Shown: positions 8,161-15,540 of the stretch, one piece after another
How positions within the stretch are numbered: the stretch's first letter is position 1
Layout: each line of letters opens with the position of its first letter
Assembly (NCBI GenBank): GCA_900759105.1
Contig: CAAETY010000046.1
Span: forward strand, 1-27,113
Reading direction: 5' to 3'
Source of the DNA: Peptococcaceae bacterium
GTDB taxonomy: Bacteria; Bacillota; Peptococcia; Peptococcales; Peptococcaceae
DNA length: 27,113 nt
Translations under genes and position numbers: made by a program
The notes under the pieces: generated by a model
What the model saw: only the letters and a program-made list of their open reading frames with translations
Databases searched by the model: none
Told to the model about the DNA's origin: nothing

Positions 8161-8227
8161 GTATGCGATAGATTTGGAAAGTATGGTAAAATAGGCGCTA
8201 GAGGAATGCATAAAGGTGGGAGAGATA

Positions 8228-9130
8228 ATGACACTTAGTCAACTTAAATATGTGGTAGAGGTGGTAAGCTGCGGGACTATCAGCAAGGCCGCCGAAAAGC
8301 TCTATTTGGCACAGCCGAGTCTTACTGCCGCCATCAAGGAATTGGAAGCAGAGCTGGGTATTACCATTTTTAAGCGCACCAACAAGGGTGTGGTTTTAAC
8401 TGCCGATGGCGAGGAATTTTTGAGCTACGCCAGACAGGTTATTATTCAGACCAATCTGATTGAGGAACGGTATTCCGGTGAAAAACCCGGGCGCCGCAAG
8501 TTTTGCGTGTCTACTCAGCACTATTCGTTTGCGGTGGAAGCATTTTTGACGTTGCTGGAAGAATGTGGCGGCGATGAGTATGATTTTCGTCTGCGTGAAA
8601 CCAAGACCTACGAAATCATCGAGGATGTGGCACAGCTTCGAAGCGAGGTGGGACTCATCTTTTTGAATAAGTTCAACGAAACCGTACTGCGCAAAACCTT
8701 TCGTGAGCATGAGCTGGAGTTTACGCGTCTGTTTATTGCAGAACCGCATATTTTTGTGGGGCAGGATCATCCGTTGGCGGGTAAAAAGGTTGTTTCTGTG
8801 GAGGATTTGGCGCCGTACCCGCGCTTGTCCTACGAGCAGGGCGAGCACAATGCATTTTATTTTGCCGAAGAAATTCAAAGCACGCGCCCAAGTGCAAAGG
8901 ATATTATGGTGTGTGACCGTGCGACACTCTTTAATTTGCTGATTGGGATGGACGGATACACCTATTCCAGCGGGATTATCAACGAAAAGCTGCACGGCAG
9001 AAATATTGTTGCCATTCCGCTAGAGGTGGATGATTACATGGAAATCGGTTATTTGACCCACAAGCGTGTGACGCCGAGTACGTTTGCGACCAAGTTCATC
9101 GAGGAATTGAAACATTTTGCCATAGGATGA
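8228..9130 (+). CDS. LysR-family transcriptional regulator
   Basis: 300 aa, normal for LysR regulators. The winged helix-turn-helix is at residues 1-65 (LSQLKYVVEVVSCGTISKAA, then LYLAQPSLTAAIKELEAELG and the wing FKRTNKGVVLT). The remainder is the periplasmic-binding-protein-like effector domain. The ATG at 8228 is preferred over an upstream in-frame GTG (8216) because LysR proteins usually begin with M-(T/N)-L-x-Q-L, and GGTGGGAGA sits just before it. A -10-like TAAAAT is at 8187-8192, without a convincing -35. By position it is a candidate regulator of the MetE-like gene two genes upstream, which has a LysR-type box, but the effector is unknown. Confidence 0.93.
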   Translation: MTLSQLKYVVEVVSCGTISKAAEKLYLAQPSLTAAIKELEAELGITIFKRTNKGVVLTADGEEFLSYARQVIIQTNLIEERYSGEKPGRRKFCVSTQHYSFAVEAFLTLLEECGGDEYDFRLRETKTYEIIEDVAQLRSEVGLIFLNKFNETVLRKTFREHELEFTRLFIAEPHIFVGQDHPLAGKKVVSVEDLAPYPRLSYEQGEHNAFYFAEEIQSTRPSAKDIMVCDRATLFNLLIGMDGYTYSSGIINEKLHGRNIVAIPLEVDDYMEIGYLTHKRVTPSTFATKFIEELKHFAIG

Positions 9131-9159
9131 GACTATGGCAAACGCCACGTTTTACATAT

Positions 9160-9188
9160 TTCACAGAACAGGCGAAAGCGACTATACT
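9160..9188 (+). promoter_or_regulatory. Sigma-A-like promoter in a gene-free region
   Basis: TTCACA, 17-bp spacer, TATACT; five of six bases match in each box. No coding region follows on the plus strand; a strongly base-paired segment begins about where transcription would start (9194-9196). Confidence 0.55.
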
Positions 9189-9191
9189 AAA

Positions 9192-9591
9192 ACCATAGTA
9201 AGACAGCACAGAGGAAACCCCTCCAAGGCAGGCCCCTGAAGGGGTGTGCTGGATACTGAATGGTCGCAGCGCTTGGATACGTTTGCGATTAGACTATTAT
9301 TGTTAATGGTCGGTTGGTTCTTCGCATGGTGATACGGCTCATACCATGTGGTCCCCCCTTGCAATCAATCGCCACTGTTCTTCTTGAAACGGAAATAACA
9401 TTCGGTATCGTGTAAGCTTACTTTTGAGCCAAAAACTGGGATTCATTTTGTACGCAGGCACCACCCCGAGCAATCGAGAATATGGCATCCCCCGCCAATT
9501 CTCCCCCGCTTGCGAACAAAATAATAGATTCCACAAAACTCCATCGCCAGCAAAACCCCTGAACGCGCAATCAGGGGTTTTGCACTTTTTT
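9192..9591 (+). ncRNA. Candidate structured non-coding RNA of about 400 nt with its own terminator
   Basis: No credible gene lies in 9131-9695. A promoter (9160-9188) and a perfect 13-bp terminator hairpin (9550-9583, then a T run to 9591) bracket about 400 nt. The 5' part folds well: ACCAT/ATGGT (9192-9196/9260-9264), AGTA/TACT (9197-9200/9254-9257) and CAGCACA/TGTGCTG (9204-9210/9245-9251) form a long stem. It closes a three-way junction with hairpins GAGG/CCTC (9211-9223) and CCCC-TGAA-GGGG (9233-9244). Further hairpins are TCGCA/TGCGA (9264-9288) and CATGGT/ACCATG (9325-9348). It does not show the hallmark motifs of RNase P RNA, tmRNA, SRP RNA or a common riboswitch. The strand rests on the promoter and terminator, since the pairing alone is symmetric. 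Confidence 0.4.
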
Positions 9592-9602
9592 GGGGATAAA
9601 TG

Positions 9603-9628
9603 CAGCCTTCGGCGGAAGGCTGTTTTTT
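9603..9628 (+). terminator. Second plus-strand terminator
   Basis: CAGCCTTC-GGCG-GAAGGCTG followed by six T. It is a back-up to the perfect hairpin ending at 9591; two stacked terminators on the plus strand argue that something upstream is transcribed. Confidence 0.8.
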
Positions 9629-9658
9629 GTTTTGCACTTGAATTTGCAAGCGAAGCAC

Positions 9659-9685
9659 AAAAAAGCACCTGCCGAAGCAGGTGCT
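9659..9685 (-). terminator. Terminator of the XRE regulator gene
   Basis: On the minus strand AGCACCTGC-TTCG-GCAGGTGCT followed by a T run; a 9-bp stem with a stable UUCG tetraloop, 10 bases after the XRE stop codon. Confidence 0.9.
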
Positions 9686-9695
9686 GTTGGTGTTA

Positions 9696-10061
9696 TTAGA
9701 ACATGGTGGCAATCAAGTAAATAATGGTACCCAAAACGGTGACCGATGCCACGGAGCCACAAAGAATTTCTAATTGGGTAATGACGCGTTGGCGGTCATT
9801 ATTACCCGGCGAATGCCGATTGACCTCATCCATATGGATGATTGGTGACTCTGAGTGGATGGAGTCGATGCCTTTGACAAGGATATCCAACGGCATGCCA
9901 AAGAAATTTGCGAGCTTGGTCAGCTGGTCAAAATTCGGCACGCTCAAGCCAACTTCCCAGCTATTGATGGATTCCGGCGATATTTTGAGCGCCTCACCCA
10001 GTTGCTTTTGAGACAATCCCTTTGCATGTCGTAATGCAATGAGCCTTTTGTTGAAATTCAT
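9696..10061 (-). CDS. XRE-family HTH regulator with C-terminal membrane helix
   Basis: 121 aa. The N-terminal helix-turn-helix (about 4-60: NKRLIALRHAKGLSQKQLGE... INSWEVGLSVPNFDQLTKLA) is a Cro/C1-type DNA-binding domain. A hydrophilic linker follows, then a single hydrophobic segment at the very end (about 97-121, ending TIIYLIATMF), which suggests membrane anchoring. XRE proteins with one C-terminal membrane helix occur widely in Bacillota and few are characterised. The ATG at 10061 is chosen because AAAGGGG lies 8 bases upstream; an in-frame TTG at 10079 would overlap that site. A large inverted repeat lies upstream. Confidence 0.88.
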   Translation of the reverse strand: MNFNKRLIALRHAKGLSQKQLGEALKISPESINSWEVGLSVPNFDQLTKLANFFGMPLDILVKGIDSIHSESPIIHMDEVNRHSPGNNDRQRVITQLEILCGSVASVTVLGTIIYLIATMF

Positions 10062-10091
10062 AGAATCGTCCCCTTTCAAGATAATACAACG

Positions 10092-10135
10092 CCAACCGCT
10101 ACACGTTCGATGCTAACGTGATGTAGCGACGTTGG
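10092..10135. repeat. Long interrupted inverted repeat upstream of the XRE gene
   Basis: Arms CCAAC-CGCTACA-CGTT and AACG-TGA-TGTAGCG-AC-GTTGG around a 7-base centre: 16 complementary pairs in 44 bp. It lies 31 bp upstream of the XRE start. A minus-strand TATACT (10174-10169) lies outside it, so the repeat may fall in the mRNA leader (a hairpin) or be an operator for the XRE protein. A smaller hairpin, TGCTTC/GAAGCA (10141-10158), is adjacent. Confidence 0.6.
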
Positions 10136-10319
10136 AGGGATGCTTCGATGGAAGAAGCACCCACTAACAGTATAACATTAGTACACAGATATGGAAAGAC
10201 ATGTATCAAATCTTATTATATAGAAGAAATGTGTTTGCAAGAAAATACTATCAATCAGAATGTGGTTGCCAAAAGGGAACAATCAGCAGAAAAAACATGG
10301 CGCAATGCGTGGCTCGGGG

Positions 10320-10348
10320 GTGAAAAGTTGTCCCGGGTGTACTATAAT
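10320..10348 (+). promoter_or_regulatory. Probable promoter of the phosphoesterase-radical SAM-kinase unit
   Basis: TATAAT at 10343-10348 with GTGAAA (four of six) 17 bp upstream. The leader would be about 30 bases. The rest of the 10080-10383 gap holds only the inverted repeat described separately and AT-rich DNA. Confidence 0.5.
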
Positions 10349-10383
10349 CGGTGTTAGACAGTAAAGTATAAGGAGGAATTGCA

Positions 10384-10842
10384 ATGGCAACACGTGTGGC
10401 AGTTTTGTCAGATACGCATGGCATGCTCAGACCGGAGGTGGTCGCAGCGGTGCGTGCTTGTGCGGCGGTGATTCATGCCGGTGATTTTGATAATCCGCGG
10501 ATTTTGGAGGAGCTACAAAAATTGGCACCGGTTTATGCGGTGTGTGGGAACAACGATTGGTATTTGCCGGCGCAAATTCCGGATTCATTGAGATTTCAGA
10601 TTGAGGACTGCCGTTTCTTTATGGTGCATGATCGTACAGAAGTGCCACGAGATTTGACCGATGTGGATGTGGTGGTGTTTGGCCATTCCCACAAGTATTT
10701 TGAGCAGGTTGAGGATGGGCGCTTGTGGCTCAATCCGGGCAGCTGCGGCAGACGACGTTTTAACTCGGATGTGAGCTATGCCATCATCACGGTGGACGGC
10801 TCCGAGGTTACTGTAGAAAAGCATGACATCGATGCGCAATGA
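10384..10842 (+). CDS. YfcE/MJ0936-type metallophosphoesterase
   Basis: 152 aa, the usual size of the small calcineurin-like phosphoesterases of the YfcE group, which hydrolyse phosphodiesters or phosphomonoesters with a two-metal centre. Metal-binding motifs are all visible: D10-x-H12 (LSDTHG), D34 (HAGDFDN), the GNNDW loop, H in FMVHDRT, and GHSH, followed by the typical NPGS. The ATG has AGGAGG 8 bases upstream. It is the first of three closely spaced plus-strand genes. The natural substrate is unknown; yfcE-like genes are often found near housekeeping genes without a clear link. Confidence 0.92.
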   Translation: MATRVAVLSDTHGMLRPEVVAAVRACAAVIHAGDFDNPRILEELQKLAPVYAVCGNNDWYLPAQIPDSLRFQIEDCRFFMVHDRTEVPRDLTDVDVVVFGHSHKYFEQVEDGRLWLNPGSCGRRRFNSDVSYAIITVDGSEVTVEKHDIDAQ

Positions 10843-10872
10843 CGGATCGATAGAATAAAGGAGATTACAACT

Positions 10873-11799
10873 ATGAGTGAAGCAAAGTATTTATTTGGAC
10901 CGGTGCCATCACGTCGCATGGGGTTATCCCTTGGTGTGAGCCCAATTCCTAAAAAAACCTGCAACTATTCCTGCGTGTATTGCCAATTGGGGCGTACCGA
11001 TAAGATGACCAACACCCGCAAGGAATTTTTCCCATTGGAGGACATTCTCGCTGAATTTGATGCGCATTTGCAAAGCGGCATTGAGCAAGACGTGGTGACC
11101 ATCGTGGGCGAAGGGGAACCAACCCTGTATTCCCGTTTGGGTGAATTGATTGATGCGCTTCATGAACGTACCGACAAGCCAATCGTGGTGATTACCAACG
11201 CAGCGTTGATGTATGACCCACAGGTGCGCACTGATTTGATGAAGGCAGACATTGTATTGCCATCTATGGACGCTTGCACCCCGGAATCCTTCAAAAAGGT
11301 GGACCGTCCATTTGGGACCATCGACTATGATGCAGTGGTTGAAGGGTTGATTACTTTCTCTCACGAATACCAAGGCAAGCTGTATTTGGAAATCATGCTC
11401 ATAGATGGCTACAACGACAGCACCGCCGACCTCGAAGGGTTCAAGGAAATGCTCGGCAAATTGCGTTACGACCGTTTGTATTTGAACACTGCGGTTCGCC
11501 CACCGGCTGAAGCAGATGTTAACGCTTGCAGCAAGGAAAAAATGGCGCAGGCCGTTGAAATGCTTGGCGGGATTTCCATTGATATGTTGGCAGAAGGTGG
11601 CTTTTCCAGCGATATCACCGATGACTACGAAGCCATTTTGAGTATTATCGGCCGTCATCCAATGAACCAACACGAAATTCAAAGCTTCTTGGCCAACCGC
11701 AACAACAACGACAGCGAAAGCATTTTTGAACGCCTCAATCAAAACGACAAGGTGGAACGTCAAGACTACAAGGGCTATATTACCTATCGTTTGCGCTAA
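10873..11799 (+). CDS. Radical SAM protein, COG0731 type
   Basis: 308 aa. Starts with KYLFGPVPSRRMGLSLGVSP, the characteristic opening of this cytosolic radical SAM group, then the cluster motif C30-x3-C34-x2-C37 (CNYSCVYC) that binds the 4Fe-4S cluster for S-adenosylmethionine cleavage, and a GEGEPTLY motif typical of the SAM-binding strand. The C-terminal about 80 residues (from about 225) read like a winged-helix-type extension. The family is distantly related to the archaeal wyosine enzyme TYW1, but the bacterial members have no established reaction. AAAGGAG precedes the ATG; the gap to the phosphoesterase is 30 bases and to the kinase 24. Confidence 0.9.
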   Translation: MSEAKYLFGPVPSRRMGLSLGVSPIPKKTCNYSCVYCQLGRTDKMTNTRKEFFPLEDILAEFDAHLQSGIEQDVVTIVGEGEPTLYSRLGELIDALHERTDKPIVVITNAALMYDPQVRTDLMKADIVLPSMDACTPESFKKVDRPFGTIDYDAVVEGLITFSHEYQGKLYLEIMLIDGYNDSTADLEGFKEMLGKLRYDRLYLNTAVRPPAEADVNACSKEKMAQAVEMLGGISIDMLAEGGFSSDITDDYEAILSIIGRHPMNQHEIQSFLANRNNNDSESIFERLNQNDKVERQDYKGYITYRLR

Positions 11800-11823
11800 G
11801 AACGCACAGGAGAGAAATGTTTT

Positions 11824-12699
11824 ATGAAAACCAGATTACCAAAAGTTGCTGCTATTCATGATTTATCCGGCTACGGCCGTGCTTCCTTGACAGCGATTAT
11901 CCCAACCCTTTCCACGATGGGGGTGCAGGTTTGTCCAATTCCGACGGCGGTGCTTTCCAACCACACCGGTGGATTTGAGGAATTCAGCTATGTGGACCTC
12001 ACCGATACCATGGGTGATTACATTGACCATTGGAAGAAAATTGGCATTGATTTCGATTGCATTTACTCCGGCTTTCTCGGCAGTAAAAAGCAAATTGATA
12101 TTGTAAGTGACTTCATTGACGATTTTCGCCATGCAGAAACCCTCGTGGTGGTTGACCCTGTTATGGGCGACAACGGGCAATTGTACAAATCCTTTACATG
12201 GGATTTTGTGCCGCTTATGCAAACCTTGATTGGCAAGGCGGACATCATCACCCCGAACTATACCGAAGCCGGTTTTCTTTTGGGCTACAAAAAAGCACCG
12301 GACTTCCTTTCTAATGAAGAACTCAAGGATTGGCTGCATCAATTGAGCGACATGGGGCCGGATATTGTGGTTATTACCAGTGTGCCGGATCCGGAATTTG
12401 CCGACTGCACCCATGTGGTGGCGTATGACAAAAAAGCGGACATCACCTGGAAATTGACCTGTCACTATATTCCTGCGCACTATCCGGGCACCGGCGATAC
12501 CTTTACCAGTGTTTTGATTGGCAAGCTCCTGCAATTTGAAAGCCTGCCGGTGGCGCTTGATTTCGCCATTCAGTTTATTTCTCAATGCATCAAAGCCAGC
12601 TACGGCTTTGACTATCCGAAGCGTGAAGGGGTATTGCTGGAACGTCAGTTAAACTTCCTGTCTACCCGTCCGGTTATTTCCGATTTCGAAACCATCTAA
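11824..12699 (+). CDS. Pyridoxamine kinase (PfkB/ribokinase-like, COG2240)
   Basis: 291 aa. Phosphorylates pyridoxamine/pyridoxal to the 5'-phosphate in vitamin B6 salvage. The N-terminus VAAIHDLSGYGRASLTAIIP is the family signature; PTAVLSNHTGG follows, the ATP-side motif VVDPVMGDNGQLY is at about 110-122, and the anion-hole motif PGTGDTF holds the catalytic Asp225. Length is normal. It is the last gene of the 10.4-12.7 kb unit and is followed by a terminator. Grouping with a phosphoesterase and a radical SAM protein has no obvious pathway logic, beyond possible cofactor salvage. Confidence 0.93.
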   Translation: MKTRLPKVAAIHDLSGYGRASLTAIIPTLSTMGVQVCPIPTAVLSNHTGGFEEFSYVDLTDTMGDYIDHWKKIGIDFDCIYSGFLGSKKQIDIVSDFIDDFRHAETLVVVDPVMGDNGQLYKSFTWDFVPLMQTLIGKADIITPNYTEAGFLLGYKKAPDFLSNEELKDWLHQLSDMGPDIVVITSVPDPEFADCTHVVAYDKKADITWKLTCHYIPAHYPGTGDTFTSVLIGKLLQFESLPVALDFAIQFISQCIKASYGFDYPKREGVLLERQLNFLSTRPVISDFETI

Positions 12700-12709
12700 C
12701 ACCAATAGG

Positions 12710-12745
12710 CGCCGTTCACTTCCCAACGAAGCGAGCGGCGTTTTT
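12710..12745 (+). terminator. Intrinsic terminator after pyridoxamine kinase
   Basis: CGCCGTTC pairs with GAGCGGCG (one G-T wobble) around a 15-base loop, then five T. Confidence 0.8.
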
Positions 12746-12820
12746 GTTTGCGGGTTGCCTTTCTCCGGGACTTTGGTTAAGCTATAGTAACGATTATTTC
12801 AAGAAGAGGGAGGCGTGCGC

Positions 12821-13123
12821 ATGAATCTGCATGACGAAATCAATGCCTTTTACGATAGCACGGCGCTGTGTAATTTGCGGCTTATGAACAAGCGTTTTGT
12901 CACCAAAACGCCGAACCCCGCTGACCACCGCCATAATCTGCTGTCTGTTAATGAGGAAGCGGTGCGCCTGTATCGGGTATATTGTGCGCAGGAGGATTTG
13001 GCGTCCAAGCTGATTTCAGAACAGTTTTTGACAGAGGACGTGGAGAAGTTTTGCCGCATGCTGCGTATTTTTACGGATATCAACTTCAAGGACTGTGAAT
13101 GGGAGGCTATTCATGGTGAATAA
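12821..13123 (+). CDS. Hypothetical protein, 100 aa, overlapping the MATE gene
   Basis: I do not recognise this family. The protein is soluble and looks mostly helical and acidic toward the end; it has four cysteines spread along its length without a metal-binding pattern. The ATG at 12821 has GGAGG seven bases upstream and is preferred to a GTG two codons earlier. Its last 11 bases overlap the start of the MATE transporter, so the two are probably translationally coupled. The position resembles the MarR-MATE pair at 20.6-22.4 kb, but no helix-turn-helix is evident here. Confidence 0.75.
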   Translation: MNLHDEINAFYDSTALCNLRLMNKRFVTKTPNPADHRHNLLSVNEEAVRLYRVYCAQEDLASKLISEQFLTEDVEKFCRMLRIFTDINFKDCEWEAIHGE

Positions 13124-14441
13124 AAATACAATATTAGAGGGTTCTATTGTGGTTGCACTGACAAGGTTTGCTGTGCCGATGCTTTTTTCGCTTATATTGC
13201 AGGCGCTTTATGGAGCGGTGGATTTATGGATGGTGAGTCGGTTTGCGCTGAATGCGGATGTGTCGGCGGTATCGACAGGCAGTCAAACCATGCTCATCGT
13301 TAACGGTATTGTGACAGGCTTGGCGATGGGGATTACCATTTTACTGGGGCAATCGGTGGGTGAGGGCAACGACAATCAAAGTGCGCGCATTATTGGCACA
13401 AGCACGTGGATTTTTGCAGCCTTGGCACTGGGGCTGACGCTGCTGCTTTTGGCAGGCGCACCGACCTTAACGACGGCGTTGCATGCGCCCGTGGAGGCCT
13501 ATCAAAGGACCGTGCATTATATTATGATTTGTGGCGCGGGAACGGTGTTTGTTGTGGGCTTTAACGTGTTAAACGGTATTTTTTGCGGCTTGGGCGATGC
13601 CAAAACGCCACTTTATTTTGTGATGATTGCCTGCGCTGTCAATATCGTGGCGGACTATGTGTTCATTGCCCATGCTGGCTTGGGGGCAGAAGGGGCGGCG
13701 GCAGCAACCATTGCGGCGCAGGCGGTGAGTGTGGTCTTTGCGCTGGCGCTGATTAAGCAGCGTTTGCCGTTTGAGATGCACCGTGCCGATTTTGGCGCAG
13801 AGCGTGCGTTGGCGGTCAATATATTGAAGCTGGGGATACCGGTGGCCTTGCTCCGCATGGCCAATGAAATTTCCTACTTAATTATCTTGGGCTTTGTCAA
13901 CACCTTGGGGGTGGTGGCATCAAGCGGTGTGGGCATTGCCGAAAAGCTCGTGATGTTTATCTTGCTCATACCGACGGCATATATGTCGGCAGTATCCGCT
14001 TTTGTGGCGCAAAACACCGGCGCTGGTCAACATGCACGTGCCCGTCAAACGCTGTGGGTGGGGATGATGACGGCGGCGGTTATCGGGGGCGCCATGGCGT
14101 ATCTTTCATTTTCCCACGGCGATGCGCTTTCGCGCCTCTTTATTGGGGATGTAGCGGTGATTGCCGCCTCGGCAGAGTTTCTCAAAGCCACCGCCTTGGA
14201 ATGCTTCATCCTCTCCATGGCCTATTGCTATGACGGCTACTTTAACGGCATCGAAAAAACTACCTTTGTCATGGTGCAGGGTATCATTGCAGCGCTATTT
14301 GTGCGCATCCCCTACGCCTACTATGCGAGCATACAACCGGCCCCATCCCTCTTTAACATCGGCCTTTCCACAGCACTGGCAGCTGCATTTATGTTTGTCG
14401 TTTGCAGTGGCTATTATGCGTGGCATAGAAAGCATGCGTAG
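13113..14441 (+). CDS. MATE-family multidrug/metabolite efflux transporter
   Basis: 442 aa, about 12 hydrophobic segments in two repeated halves, the size and pattern of MATE antiporters, which export organic cations or metabolites using a Na+ or H+ gradient. Typical features are TRFAVPMLFSLILQALYGAV with VDLWMVSRF in helix 1, MGITILLGQSVGEGN in helix 2, and NGIFCGLGDAKTPLYF in the middle. GGGAGG lies 6 bases before the ATG at 13113, inside the upstream small gene; an in-frame GTG at 13095 would include the ribosome binding site and is rejected. The substrate is unknown. A terminator follows. Confidence 0.93.
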   Translation: MVNKNTILEGSIVVALTRFAVPMLFSLILQALYGAVDLWMVSRFALNADVSAVSTGSQTMLIVNGIVTGLAMGITILLGQSVGEGNDNQSARIIGTSTWIFAALALGLTLLLLAGAPTLTTALHAPVEAYQRTVHYIMICGAGTVFVVGFNVLNGIFCGLGDAKTPLYFVMIACAVNIVADYVFIAHAGLGAEGAAAATIAAQAVSVVFALALIKQRLPFEMHRADFGAERALAVNILKLGIPVALLRMANEISYLIILGFVNTLGVVASSGVGIAEKLVMFILLIPTAYMSAVSAFVAQNTGAGQHARARQTLWVGMMTAAVIGGAMAYLSFSHGDALSRLFIGDVAVIAASAEFLKATALECFILSMAYCYDGYFNGIEKTTFVMVQGIIAALFVRIPYAYYASIQPAPSLFNIGLSTALAAAFMFVVCSGYYAWHRKHA

Positions 14442-14463
14442 GCACAGAAATCCAATCATTGAT

Positions 14464-14512
14464 AAAGCCCACATGGGTCGGCGACAGATGCCGATTCATG
14501 CGGGCTTTGTTG
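14464..14512 (+). terminator. Terminator after the first MATE gene
   Basis: AAAGCCC-a-CATG pairs with CATG-c-GGGCTTT, with an inner TCGGC/GCCGA stem, then a T/G-rich tail. It may also block minus-strand readthrough from the SPL-family gene, which ends 25 bases away. Confidence 0.75.
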
Positions 14513-14536
14513 TTGTGCGGGATTGGTTAGAAGGCG

Positions 14537-15406
14537 CTAGAACAACTGTTGTTGTTCATGTACCGGGGTATAGTCAAATTCGTTAAGATAGGCAAAGACG
14601 TCCTCTGGGTGATGGAGGATGTGGTGCTCGTCACAAATGCGATGAAAAATCGGCATCAAGCGACTGTTGTTGGGGCTTGTCACGATGTATTGGTCGGCGT
14701 AGGTGCGGATATAGCGCTCTTTCATGCCGGGGAAAAGGCGATCCAGTTGGGCGTAAAAGTATTCGCGATTGCCTTCGCGCAGGGTTAGACCAATGCCGAA
14801 ACAGAGGATGCCCTGGACCTTGGCGGTTATGCAGGCATCGAGCAGGGCACGGAGATTGCTTTCGGTGTCGTTAATAAACGGCAAAAACGGCGCGAGCCAT
14901 ACCACGGTGGGAATGCCAGCATCGCGCAGGGTGTAGAGGGCGCGAATGCGTTCCGATGTGGCACTGGCATTGGGCTCAAGCTTTTTGGCAAGGGCATCGT
15001 TGGCGGTGGTGAGCGTCATTTGAACCACACATTTACTGTCGCGATTAATGGCACGGAGTAACTCCAAATCGCGCAAAACGAGGGTGGATTTGGTGATCAA
15101 CGTAAAGCCGAAGCCGTATTGATACGCCAGCTCAAGGGCACCACGGGTACGGTTGAGCACTGCATCAACAGGCATGTAGGGGTCGCTCATTGAGCCCATG
15201 CCGAGCATACAGCGCTTGCGTTTGCGGCGTAAGGCATCCTCCAAAAGGGGCAGGGCGTTGGCTTTGACTGCCACATCCTCAAAGGCGTGATCCATGTGGT
15301 AACAATGGCTGCGTGAATCGCAGTAGATACAGCCGTGGACACAGCCTCGTGAAAGATTCATGCCGTTTTTGGCGGAAAGTATGGAATTTGCTTCTATTAA
15401 ATGCAT
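14537..15406 (-). CDS. SPL-family radical SAM protein
   Basis: 289 aa. Similar to the spore photoproduct lyase-like radical SAM group (short, Rv2578c-like members), not a true SplB. The cluster motif is C22-x3-C26-x2-C29 (CVHGCIYCDSRSHCYHMD), followed by GMGSMSDPYMPVD, a hallmark of this group, and TKSTLVLRDLELL and WLAPFLPFIND further on. The reaction catalysed by these members is unknown; DNA-lesion repair is sometimes suggested by analogy with SplB. It starts at 15406 with AAAGGAG upstream. It is a lone minus-strand gene, divergent from the permease. Confidence 0.88.
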   Translation of the reverse strand: MHLIEANSILSAKNGMNLSRGCVHGCIYCDSRSHCYHMDHAFEDVAVKANALPLLEDALRRKRKRCMLGMGSMSDPYMPVDAVLNRTRGALELAYQYGFGFTLITKSTLVLRDLELLRAINRDSKCVVQMTLTTANDALAKKLEPNASATSERIRALYTLRDAGIPTVVWLAPFLPFINDTESNLRALLDACITAKVQGILCFGIGLTLREGNREYFYAQLDRLFPGMKERYIRTYADQYIVTSPNNSRLMPIFHRICDEHHILHHPEDVFAYLNEFDYTPVHEQQQLF

Positions 15407-15477
15407 GGATAGGCACTCCTTTCGAGCGGGTGCTTTATTATACCACGAATGGGGAACGCTTTTCTTGGGGAACGATA

Positions 15478-15505
15478 TTTTGTGGTTGGCGGTTTGTGGT
15501 ATAAT
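15478..15505 (+). promoter_or_regulatory. Probable promoter of the permease gene
   Basis: Perfect TATAAT at 15500-15505, with TTGTGG 16 bp upstream. A minus-strand TATAAT (15442-15437) in the same 134-bp gap may serve the SPL-family gene. Confidence 0.5.
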
Positions 15506-15540
15506 GACAAACAGTGATTTTTAGAGAAGGGGGCGTGGCA

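Noticed and set aside
9330..9350. GAGCCGTAT on the minus strand, like the start of group II intron domain V
   Set aside because: The matching second strand of domain V and any reverse transcriptase are missing.
9361..9390. CGCCACTGT resembling the B12-box of cobalamin riboswitches
   Set aside because: The rest of the aptamer (the AGTCAGGA-type segment and upstream conserved stems) is absent and no vitamin B12 gene follows.
9182..9699. Several 60-109 codon frames on both strands in the gene-free stretch
   Set aside because: They overlap one another, read through terminator hairpins, lack ribosome binding sites and show no family resemblance.
10148..10357. 69-codon frame upstream of the phosphoesterase
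   Set aside because: No ribosome binding site, overlaps the likely promoter, and its composition does not look like a protein of this genome.
10924..11763. 279-codon open frame antisense to the radical SAM gene
   Set aside because: Same cause: codon bias of the true gene leaves few stops on the other strand. The product has no recognisable motif.
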